DNA of 64,000 bases from Protea cynaroides (lineage: Eukaryota > Streptophyta > Magnoliopsida > Proteales > Proteaceae), in the NCBI GenBank assembly GCA_028583415.1, contig CM053275.1:8557208-8621207 (forward strand), given 5' to 3'. Position 1 is the stretch's first letter. Every line of letters starts with the position of its first letter. The translations under genes were made by a program, and so were the position numbers. The notes beneath the pieces were generated by a model that searched no databases, was not told the origin of the DNA, and was given only the letters and a program-made list of their open reading frames with translations. Below are positions 25,059 through 35,050 of this stretch, piece by piece.

Positions 25059-27376
25059 GTTTTTTTTAATCTATTGTGAAGAAGAAGAATGGGGAATAGG
25101 ATGAAGGTAAAATTGTCTTTTAAAATTTAAACTTAAGACCGTTAAAGGAATAGTCCTTTTTGCTATACGTTTCTAAAACTATGGGTGGTATGTGTAATTG
25201 TAAGAAACTAGTGGATGATAAATGTAATCAATCCATAGTCTAAGGGTAATACATGTAATTTTTCCTTAAAGTTTATAATCCATTCTTAGTAAAGGGATTC
25301 AAAATACACCAACCCCAATTTTTATGGAGCCACTCTGCTTGAACTCCCAGTCAATAATGTAGTCATAGTTGCCCACGGTTGAAACCATCCTCACAACTAG
25401 GTTTATCTCTGGTCGAACCTCCCTTATCTGCAAAACCAACCCGGTTCGTTATCAACTCATAAACAGTGAATATGGGTTAGGGCTGGGTCCTAAGACTACT
25501 TACTGTTTCACCCGGAATGGCGGTTTCTGTATGCCGCCACATGATATCTCCAGCATATCGTTCAAACACACAGATAACATTTGAAATCTTGATGGGTTTC
25601 CCATCCTGCCCAGCATAGTACCCATCCATGAATACTGCATTGGCTGGGCAGTCAGTTTTGGGCTCGAGTGGCACTGCACATAGGCCCAAACCAAATTCAC
25701 CTGCATCAAAAAATGTCTTGTAGTACCATTCTTCTGTTGGATCCATGTATGGTACAAACAGTTCCGATATGTATCCTCTGTACATTACATCCCGAAATTC
25801 TTGCTTGTCAAGGTCGTAAATCGACGCTATCGATATGATTGAACCGACTCGGACATCGAAGCCCACATGAAATTTCCAATCGGCCCACCTGATCATGGGA
25901 ACAAAATGATAAGATGCTCTACACCCAACTTGCAACCCAAGTTAAAGACAGTTATTACAAAACTATCCAAAAATCCAAAACAGCAGCTTGGATCCTCTCC
26001 CCGCGCAATGACCTTTACTGACCCTTCACCATTCAAGAGGTGTAGGACCCAACGTCTCAATGATGGATCCCATGAAGCTCTCCATGTGTGGAGCGAGAGG
26101 ATATGTTCTTTCACCCATTCATGAAAAGATTGGAAAAAAAAAAAAAACACTTTTTAAAGAATTTCTCAGCCCTAACCCCCCCGGCTTAGGGTGGGTCAAG
26201 ATGATCTCAGGCTGATAGGGCCAAACTGGCATCTCTAATCACACGGTCACACTAGGGTTCTTTTTGATATGTATATTATATAATATATTATAAAAGAAGT
26301 AATTGTTTGATATAATTTATGATATTTATTTATGTTTAAAATAAATTATATAAAATAGATAAATAGGTTTGAAAGTGTTTATCGTTATTATGATAATCTA
26401 TTATCGTTTCTTTATGTCTAATGATATTAAATTAATGATATTAAACAAGAATTATTTTTCTATCCAAAAAAAATATATATATATATTATTTATGATTTAT
26501 AATTTATTCTCATAAATTACTCATAAACATAACTATAAATTATACCGAAGAGAGCCTAGACGAATTGACTGACCTGACAGTGTGGCCGGTGATATTGAAC
26601 CCCGGTCCATCGGGTTGCACTATAGTGGTTCGTCCGGCATTTGGACCAAACGGGGGCTTCTGCTGGGATGATCGATAGTCAGTACCCTCGGCTTTGGGTA
26701 CCGGAACTGTTATCCGATCTTCATAATCCGTTATATTCATGGTATCAAGATCAACCACTACAGTTATCCCCTCCAACGGTCTAGCGTACAGATTCACTGT
26801 TCCATCCAAATAATTGCAGAGGACCTTCACCAACCTCCGTTGCTTCTTCATGTTCATCTCTCCAAACCATCCCACCGAGTAAGTCTCGCAAACTACTTCC
26901 GACAAATTGAGCCCCCTCTTACTGATCGACTCCTTAAATGGTGTGTACGTGAATGGCAGTTCATTCGCCGTCCCCTGTTCTTCAAACGTCATTAAAGGGT
27001 ATCCATTACCTTTATAAACCTGGTCGGAGATGATTGAATTGGTCGATAAATCCACCATGATTTCGTGGGTTTGTTTGTTGCTCCTGGTGACAACGAAAGC
27101 CCGACGAGATGGGCGGCTTTTGCTGTTGTTGGCTGGGTTTGACAGCCATTTGAGCAGAGTATACTTTTCTGGATCATCCAGTCCAACGTACTGAAAGGTT
27201 AGATTTTGGGTGGATCCGTGCTTCGATTCTTTGATTATGGAACGAACTTGGGAGATTTCAGATGGTGTAAGTGGGTCTAATGGGTGGAGATGAGAGCTTG
27301 AGGTGAGGGATAAAGATAGTAACAGAGACGAACAAAAACAGAGTGTCTTGAAAATGAAGCACAAGGTGTAAGTCAT
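23716..27376 (-). CDS. Copper amine oxidase (primary amine oxidase), tandem copy 3
   Basis: Same enzyme family as copy 1 and apparently the best-preserved member. Five exons: 26574-27376, 25504-25888, 25314-25427, 24014-24552 and 23716-23923; exons 2, 3 and 4 have exactly the lengths of copy 1 (385, 114 and 539 bases). The product is 682 residues. It has a signal peptide (about residues 1-26, ending in SLSLTSSS), the catalytic Asp of FFDAGEFG (about D329), the topaquinone Tyr of TVGNYDY (about Y417), His-x-His in AVYHDHF (about 472/474) and the last copper His in GFHHVPCQEDFPVMP (about 632/633). The C-terminus ends NKTS, the ancestral ending lost in copy 1; there is no peroxisomal SKL, so secretion is favoured. 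Introns 1 and 3 are enlarged by inserted elements. Copy 1 has Asp where this copy has Cys in HHVPCQED. Confidence 0.95.
24783..25262. mobile_element. Long inverted-repeat MITE in intron 3 of CuAO copy 3
   Basis: About 480 bp. The left arm (TTACACGTATTACCCTGGAC) matches the reverse of the right arm (TCTAAGGGTAATACATGTAA), and pairing continues inward through TACACATGCCACCCATA / TATGGGTGGTATGTGTA and the AAGAATGGGGAA-type segments; the apex is the CT run at 25009-25053. CuAO copy 2 has the uninterrupted site GTTTAAGTTTATAAATTC near 20010; here AAGTTTA lies on both sides (about 24770 and 25268), giving a probable 7-10 bp target duplication. No coding capacity. Confidence 0.82.
25009..25053. repeat. 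(CT)n microsatellite at the hairpin apex
   Basis: Pure CT run inside the MITE of CuAO-3 intron 3. Confidence 0.95.
26255..26555. mobile_element. Tourist-like MITE in intron 1 of CuAO copy 3
   Basis: AT-rich, about 301 bp, ends GGGTTCTTTTTGATATG and TATACCGAAGAGAGC, with CTA on both sides (26252-26254 and 26556-26558). The interior shares ordered words with the element at 20036-20312 (GTGTTTATC.TTATT.TGATAAT, CTTTATGTC, ACTCATAAAC/TAAACATAA), so both belong to one family although they sit in different introns. Confidence 0.72.
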
Positions 27377-27939
27377 GGCCTCTTTAAGGTTTTAATGACT
27401 TGCAGAGATTTTATAACCATGAATCCAGTTTGACTATTCATCCTCCCTTACCCACAGGAAAGATAAAGACGAAAAAGAATTCTTTTTTTTCCACGTACGT
27501 TTTGTTTTCTAACAGGAAAAACGGTGGAGAACTGCGTCTGGAACTGTGATTCAAATTTCTGAAAGAATATTATCGTCTCCGTGTTGGACTTTTACTTGTG
27601 CTGATTGCTGACTGCCGACTGCCAACTGCCTTGACAGGTACTAGGAATCAGTGATTACTTCCAAGATGATGCCTTTGTAGTTAGATCGGACCAGGATCGG
27701 CCGATATTGAAAAAACCAAGTCGGTATCGGAAGGTTGGTTTTCGAAATGATCGATCTTATATTCGATACCTGAATTTAGAACCTTGGTTCAAACTATCAG
27801 TATCCGATTAGTCGAGTTACATCGATTTCGGCCATGAATGATACGAGATTTTCTTCTCTTTTTTTTCATTAACTTTTGAATGGGATAGCCCACGTATTGT
27901 TCAATCGTTGGATGTCTGTATCAGTTTTGGCATCGACTG

Positions 27940-28460
27940 ATAATGGAAAGACAGCTATATTGCTGTAATCAATGTAAACTGGTTAGGTTTGTTAATTGAA
28001 AACGATGGCGTTTATTTTCACGTGTTTAGAAATTAGAACATACTGTTATTTTCCATTCATGTTGATGTTAATTTGATCCAAATACACATTACTATCTCTT
28101 TGAGGCAACAGTTAAATTGACTTCCTTATAAGGGTGTCAATGGGCTGAGCCAGTTTCGATTAAGGTTAAATCGGTGTTTGGTTTTATGGGGTTTGATCGA
28201 AACACGTCTATTATGATATTTGGACTAGATGGGTTGTACTATGTATATTAACTAACGAACCAGTCTGGTTTTGATTTGTTATTGGACTTAGTTTATTGGG
28301 TTATTATCGAACCGATTTAGACTATTTCGGATTGAAAACATGATAGAAACCTATTAAGCCCATCCAAATAGTGAACCTTGGGTTTATATGAGGTCTAAAT
28401 CGATTTGGTCTGGACCATTATCGAGTTCAGACTCATAGGTCTGATTTTTTGGATCAATTT
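27940..28460. repeat. Dispersed direct duplication, copy A
   Basis: Collinear with 29500-30020: GGAAAGACAGCTA, AACTGGTTAGG.TTGT, ATTTGATCCAAATACACAT, the GGGTGTC..GGG.TGGGC(C/T) start of a MITE, CGAAACA(C/T)GTCT and GGTCTAAATCGATT follow in the same order. It includes flank plus the left part of a hAT-like MITE. Confidence 0.8.
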
Positions 28461-29499
28461 TATCCTCCTCTGCATCGATCTCTCTAATCTCTCTAATTCC
28501 CTACTGTTTCCATTTGTATCGATAACACAAGGTGTCTTGAAGATGAAACACAAGGTGTTTTGAAGATGAAACACCCAAGATGGTAGTGGGTTTCCTTAGT
28601 TTTCCCAAAGTCTAATATTTACAGGATTCAGCCAAAAACGTTGGGCTCCCTCTTTTCTGCCATCAAAACTGGCTTTCAATCCTTGTTTAGCCAAAAGCAA
28701 ATAGCTACTGTACTCTGAATGAGGAAATAAGAATTCCTGGATGGGAATCTGCAAAATTTTGCGGGATTTCCATATGGGTATCTAGATATTTTCTTCTTCT
28801 ACGTTAAAAATATTTGGTTTCGCAATTTGAGAATGAAAGAGGGAAAGACATGCGAGGATTTGATCAGGAATTTCAATGCGGTTGGTTGGAAATTACTCCT
28901 TCCTTATTAGTGATTTGTCTCCAAGATTCATCAGATCTGCAAATCTCGCAAGTGAAAGGAACAGAGATTGCAAACTCTGTGACTCTTTTTATTGGGGTTT
29001 GCAGTCTTCGTAGATAGGGTTTTGTCTCTGTTCTCTCTCTCTCTCTGATCAGATCAGATCTGATCAGGATAGTCGATCTCTCTTGCTGTTCCTCGATGTC
29101 TTCTCTCCGAGTAGATCTCACAGGTCGGATATGGCCAGAACAAGACCTAGAGCAAGAGACAGATTCAGAACTCGACACAGAGATCGACCATTTCGACAGG
29201 TTACCAGACTCTTCTACTCATAGTTTTCAACAAGATCGAAGATGTCAAAGCTTTAGGACGCTGCTGCGTCGTTTCTCGTAGGTTCCATGGCTTGGTTCCT
29301 CAAGTTGATAACGTTGTGGTTCGTGTTGATTGCGTCATCATCTCCGTTGACGATGCGATTGCGTCTGCAAATAAGAACCAAAATTCGATTTTTCCGGTGT
29401 CCGATACGAATAACTTGACACATGCAGACCTATGAGATGAAGTGAACTCAAGGTGGAAGTGGTGGTTCTAATTTTGTGCAGTCTTGAGGTTGACCATTC

Positions 29500-30020
29500 A
29501 ACGGAAAGACAGCTAAGGCAGTAATCAAACTAAACTGGTTAGGCTTGTAAATTGAAAATGATGGCGTTTATTTCTTGTTTTTAGACTTTAGAACAGACTC
29601 TTATTTTCAATTCATATTCATGTTAATTGTTAATTTGATCCAAATACACATAGATAAGGTATCTCCTTGAGGCAATAGTTCAATTGACTTCCCGTTAGGG
29701 GGTGTCGACAGGTTGGGCCTAATTAAGTCAATGTCGGGCTTTATAGGGTTCGATCGAAACATGTCTGTTAAGAGGTTCAGGGGGAATGGATTGTGCTGTG
29801 CACATTAATAACGAGTCGATCCGGTTTTGGATTGTCATCGGGCTTAGCTTATTGGGCCGATTCGTGTGGAAACTGGTAGGAACCCATTAAATTTATCCAG
29901 AAGGCTAAAATAGAGAACCTAGGGTTTAATGGGTCTAAATCGATTGGTTCAGGCCATTATTGGTTTCAGGTTTGGGTTCATCAGTCTAATTTTTTGGGTC
30001 AGTTTTGGGCTAGTCCAAAC
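29500..30020. repeat. Dispersed direct duplication, copy B
   Basis: Partner of 27940-28460 in the same orientation, about 1.56 kb away, with substitutions and small indels. Confidence 0.8.
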
Positions 30021-30144
30021 CGGACTGAGATCGGTTAGATATGTTATACCTCAATCCGAAACATGTCTATTAACAGTTGTTTTCAAGTTAATTCGGGCTT
30101 GCTCGATCTGAGATACTAGTTGGGTTACAAAATTGACACTCTTA
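29696..30144. mobile_element. hAT-like MITE, probable 8-bp target duplication (imperfect)
   Basis: Starts TAGGGGGTGTCGA and ends TTGACACTCTTA, inverted versions of one another. The 8 bp before it (CTTCCCGT) and after it (CTTCTCAT) agree at 6 positions, as expected for an old 8-bp duplication. Related by its ends to the element at 30536-31068. Confidence 0.6.
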
Positions 30145-30535
30145 CTTCTCATGACTGGAATGTAACTTTGTTTCCATAAGTTTTAGATCACTTATCTTCA
30201 TGACATATCTACCCAAAAGAGTATGGCATGCTTGCAAGAACATATGTTAGTCCATTTATGGGAAGTTCAGTTACCACTCACCATAAATATCATAATTGAT
30301 ATGGTGTGGGAGATTCTTTTAAGAAGAGAGTTATTGAGTGTCATTACTGCCCCCACCAATAGATAGAGTGATGGTAGATCATTTAGTAGGGACAAGGGAG
30401 AATAGAGATAAAAATGTTGGACTAGCCATCACTCTGTCGGCTTGACTACCTTTTCCCCAAATTAAGAAAGCATTTGTCATGTTTGAGTTTTTGGCAAAGA
30501 AGACATGTCAACAACAATTATGGCATAATTGAAAT

Positions 30536-31068
30536 TAAGGGTGTCAAAAATAAAAATAAATCGTATATCAAAATCAAATTGAACTGTTTTAATCGAAACT
30601 GTAAAATCAATTATTAAATGATTCGATTCTGGTTTTAGAAATAAAATCGTTTAGTTAAACGGTTCGATTCTGATTTCAAGAATGAAATCGTTTAAATCAA
30701 CTATTTGGTTCCGTTAAAACTTACTAAACCTTTACTTTAAGTTCTAAATGTCTATATTTGTAAAAATAAATTATATTTTAATGCTTTTCACATTGCATAC
30801 TTCTAAATCGTAAGTCTATTTTTATATGTGATTAAAAATATTTTAATGATTTTCTTAGTTTTCCCTCTACTTTATTCCTAACTTTCTTCCTCTCCCTCCC
30901 AACAATGAAACCGTTTAAAAATCAAAAAATCAAAATCGATTAATAATCGATTTTGACAAGCATTTTAAAATCGTATAATAAATGGTTCGATTTTGGTTTC
31001 ATTCATTACACACAGAACCAAAATTGAACTATATTGTTAAACTGAAAACGCACTGATTAACACCTTCA
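30536..31068. mobile_element. hAT-like MITE with exact 8-bp target duplication
   Basis: 533-bp AT-rich element with ends TAAGGGTGTCAA and TTAACACCTTCA (10 of 12 inverted matches), flanked on both sides by ATTGAAAT (30528-30535 and 31069-31076). The inside repeats short AATCG..TTTGATT motifs in both directions. No coding capacity. Eight-bp duplications with T(A)RGGGTGTCAA-type ends are typical of hAT-derived MITEs. Confidence 0.85.
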
Positions 31069-31076
31069 ATTGAAAT

Positions 31077-32599
31077 AAAGAAACCCTTACTTTTCTAATT
31101 TAAGGGCATGTTTAGGGAGAAAGATCCCTTTGCCCCTCTCACATGGGTAATGAAATAATTACAACCCCTCTTCATTTCACAGCTGAATTCAATCATATAC
31201 TCTTCACTCTCCTACAAATAGATTATTTACAATATTTTTTTGTTTCTAATTATTTTTCAAAAATATCAAACTTTTTAGTAAAATTTAAAACTAGTTTTTT
31301 ATTTTTTATTTTTTCCTAATTTCAATTCAATTTTTTAACACATGAGTACGGCACTCCAAACCCTATTTTTAAAAATTTTGAGACATCATCCACTTGTTCA
31401 CCAAAAAAAATAGTAATTTAAAAAACTTACTGACATCGTTCATTGGTAATAGTTAGGAATTTTAAAAATTAAGACATCCTAAATAGAGATTTTTCAAATA
31501 TTGGGATTTAGGTTTGTTGGGTACAAATAATATCAATTATTAGGAACACATCACTTGGTATCGAGCAATAGGAGTGCGGCATATTGGCCCATGCTCAGCA
31601 GAACCATTGAAAGGGAGAGAGCGTGACATGTCAACCTACGTAGACCTAAGGCCTATAGCGTTGCACCCAACCGGTCTACAAATAGTGTACCAAGTATGCA
31701 ATATTTATGGCACATATAGTATACGAAGTACGTAACCTTTATTGTACGGATAGCGTAACGAGCACGCATCCATAGATCCACCATCCTCTACTCCTACGTT
31801 GAACCCTATTGTGTTGACCATGCCGTCCAATAATAACTCGACATATCAATATACATCTTACTTTCATAACCTATGGAGGTAAGCCTGTTTGTCTGCTAAC
31901 AGCGCATTGAACACACAAGCGTGTCCAATACGCATCCACCTATGTTTAAGTCAATGATAAATTCATCTTAAACCATTGCTACAAATAAATCTCAGCAACA
32001 CACAACCATGGTTATCCATTACAGTTACTATTCACTAAAACTTTCTACTACCCCTGGTATCTTTGGCTCATACCTTTTATGGAGCCGACCCTTATCTGTT
32101 GCTTGTTGTTTGATCTTGACTTGGGTATAGAAATGGCTATGGGATTAAGAATCCAAATCCCTTTGCTCACCTTATCCACATTCGGAGGACCGTGTTTGTA
32201 GATTCTAACCAGAAGCACCAGGGTTCATCCGTTAAAATGGGGTCGGACCATCCACCCGATCAAACCTAGAAAAACCTAGTAACCTGAGATGCAATCGTGG
32301 CGTTACACCTTTCTTGCCACGCGGCTAAATATACCTCCCTTACCTGCCAGGTCTCGAAAGCGCATCCAGTTTCCTTATTAATTACATGACAGAATATCAT
32401 TTTTTTCCCTCCATTTTTGTCAGAAAAAACGCGGGTAGCTGCTATCAAGTCCCTCCACCGTCAGATAGGAATCCAACTGACATTATCAATTTACTAAAAT
32501 AACCTTTGAATTCTTATCCAACTGTTTCAACATCAGTTGGTACATGCCAACGATCGTTCCAAATCCGACCGCAATTTTTTAAAACCGTCAAAAGGAAGA
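31077..32599. other. Intergenic, no gene recognised
   Basis: AT-rich to mixed DNA. The last few hundred bases probably contain the promoter of the Hsp70 gene; I did not find a convincing heat-shock element or TATA box. Confidence 0.5.
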
Positions 32600-32719
32600 G
32601 AAAGGGGTCCTCTGGGAAGGTCTAGAATTCCCAATTCCGAATTCCAACCCAGTTTTTAAAGATTCTGGATGAACTCCAGAAGTGAAGTGTCAGATTCTCA
32701 ACTCTCTTGCCTGTTATCA
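32600..32719 (+). other. Probable 5'-UTR exon of the Hsp70 gene
   Basis: The coding exon is preceded directly by an acceptor (TTTATGCAG ending at 35048), two bases before the ATG, so a non-coding first exon is expected. The best donor upstream is TTATCA|GTAAGTCTGC at 32719/32720, giving a 2.3-kb intron. The 5' boundary is a guess. Confidence 0.5.
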
Positions 32720-34533
32720 GTAAGTCTGCGTTCTCTCCTGCATTTTCTTCTTTCTAATGATCTGTATATTGCTTCTTCTCCTTCTTCATTGATTCATTAC
32801 GTTTTTCATGAACTTCTGATGATTAGTGTACTCCTTTTTTTTTTTTTTTTTTTTTTTAACTTATAATCAACTCAAATCTATGAAGAGCTGATACTATTTT
32901 AGCTCAATCATTGTTGACAAAACTGTTTTGTTTTGTTCTAATGGATTTCTCTTTAAGGACAAGTGCTTAGTTTTGATTGATTTAAATTTGGAGCTTTGAA
33001 TTTTGCCTTTTTATTCCTGAAAGAACTGATGGTTCAGAACGGTTTCGTATTGTCTGCTGTTCTTTGGATCCTTGGCTAGTGGTTGGGTGGAGGCCTCGAA
33101 TGCATGAATTTTGTTGGATTCTCAAGATCATATTACATGGGTTTTTCATTAGCTTGAATTGGTTGGGGTTTTCGTTGAGTGGCTCTGACTGAGCTTTATC
33201 CACAGTTCGCCTGCCGAGGTTGCTCTTTGCCGATTGATTTGGCTGCATCATTTAGCGAGATAACCAGATAGGAAGACCCCAATGTTGTAAAACAAGGGTG
33301 TTCAAAAAGAAGTAATGGGAATTGACAATACATAACTTCCAGTTAGAAGGATGGTGCAGTGCACACCATTTGTTATTTGAACATATGGAACGTAAGTGTG
33401 GGTTTTTTACTTGGTGGCTTTGGATCTGGTCTCACAGATTTTAGAATTAAGAACTGGTGGAGATTTGGGGTTGGGTTAACAACATTAGTGAGAGATCAGA
33501 GATACTGGTTTGGGATGATGAAGGTTTAGATTATATGAACAGTTATGCTTTGTAGAACGTTTAACTTTTGAGATAACTGAGAGGAACATAGCAGCATTGA
33601 ATCTACAATTCAAAAACTAGCTTCTTGAATAAAGAAATAAGTCTAAGAATGAAAAGAACGGATGTACGGAACCGTACAAGAAGTGTACAAGAACAACATC
33701 TCCATGCAGAACAGTTTTTCCTTAGAACAGAGTGACAAATATATAGCAGAGGAAAGGACACCATTGTGGTGGTTATCGCTTGTTCCTCTTAACTACAACA
33801 GCAAATCTTATTCAAGGGGGGTCTAAGTTTGCAGGGATTTGAATAACATTACAGCCACCATAGAAATAAGAACACATATAGCAAACAAAAAGAAAACAAG
33901 AAGGAACGAGCGTAAGTACACATGTAGCTAAAATGGCTTATTCGTGATTATTGTCTTGGGGTCCTTGGGGATCTTTTTGTGTCAACTCATTTTCTTTATC
34001 ATGATGAACTTTTAAAATCACCTTTGCATTTTAGCTATAACATGCTCAAATCCACTTTTGGGCATTTTAGCTAATAAGATTACGCTTCTTGTGCTGAAAT
34101 TCACCAATCTCACTATTGGTATCTTTGAAATTCTTTTATTCGATTTTTTTAAAAAAAAATTGAATTTATGGAAGAATTAAGGTGCAGTGCTTTTGTTAAG
34201 AGAAGCCTTGCAGGAAGAAAGGTGTAGTCCATTTTTCAATCAGTATTCTGCCCATCTTTAGGTTGACATCAGATTATTAAACCTCTATGATACATTTGGA
34301 GCATGTTCTGGAAAGAGTTTAGAGACGAAGGATCTATTCCAATATAAAAATAAGTAGGTGCAGTGTGATTAATGGATTAGATAACTTATGGCCAACTAAG
34401 TATTTATCTAATAAACAGTGACCATAATCTAATGTTGTCTTCATATTTTTTTTTTCTGTTTCTTCATAACGAGAACCCTTATTAATCGTGCGTGTGGTAG
34501 ATTCTTCTCATATTAATGTGACACTTGTGCTCG

Positions 34534-34641
34534 TGCGATATTGGTGGTGTCAAACTATCAGATCAATACTTCACCAGCAAGATCATATGCGATATTGGTG
34601 GTGTCAAACTATCAGATCAATACTTCACCAGCAAGATCATG
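34534..34641. repeat. 54-bp tandem repeat, two near-identical units, in the Hsp70 5'-UTR intron
   Basis: TGCGATATTGGTGGTGTCAA starts at 34534 and at 34588, and both units run to CACCAGCAAGATCAT. Almost no differences, so the duplication is recent. Confidence 0.95.
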
Positions 34642-35050
34642 TCTATATAAGTTATAAAGAAGATACAAAATGGGATGTGAGGGTTATTAACAGTACCTAA
34701 AGGATGAAAAATAGGAACCTCTATGCCAGGGATTTGGATGCAAAGTAAAGTGTAAATTAATAACCATATTTGAAATGATTTTGAGTTAGTTACATAGTCG
34801 TATGATAACATGTACTGTAATGATTACAAAAGTTTCTTTTTTAAGTTTGAAAATTTTATTTCCTTTCCCATTAAATCCCCTCACAACCAATCCAAACCTT
34901 TGTGTTTTGTTTTATCTAATTTTTCTGTGTGCTTTTGCATCTCTGACCATAGGCATGAGATGTTCCTTTGGTGATTCTAGTATGTTTCCCTTGGAGAGTC
35001 AACTAAAAAGTGACCCACCCTCATAGTCTATTATTGTCTTTTATGCAGGG

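Larger units (their letters stand above)
27377..30535. other. Intergenic region upstream of CuAO copy 3, rich in repeats
   Basis: The first 150 bp are homologous to the other CuAO leaders and hold the copy 3 promoter. The rest contains a dispersed duplication (27940-28460 / 29500-30020) and MITE sequence. A short open frame at 29096-29281 (acidic, DLEQETDSELDTEIDHFD) has no recognised family and no convincing splice partners. Confidence 0.5.

Noticed and set aside
29096..29281. Acidic/Arg-rich 61-codon frame in the region upstream of CuAO copy 3
   Set aside because: Not recognised, another frame over the same bases is equally open, and there is no exon partner; not enough to call a gene.
32600..32660. 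GAA/TTC words in the Hsp70 upstream region as a heat-shock element
   Set aside because: The spacing of the pentamers is off (9 instead of 10) and the words lie in the presumed transcribed leader; not supported.
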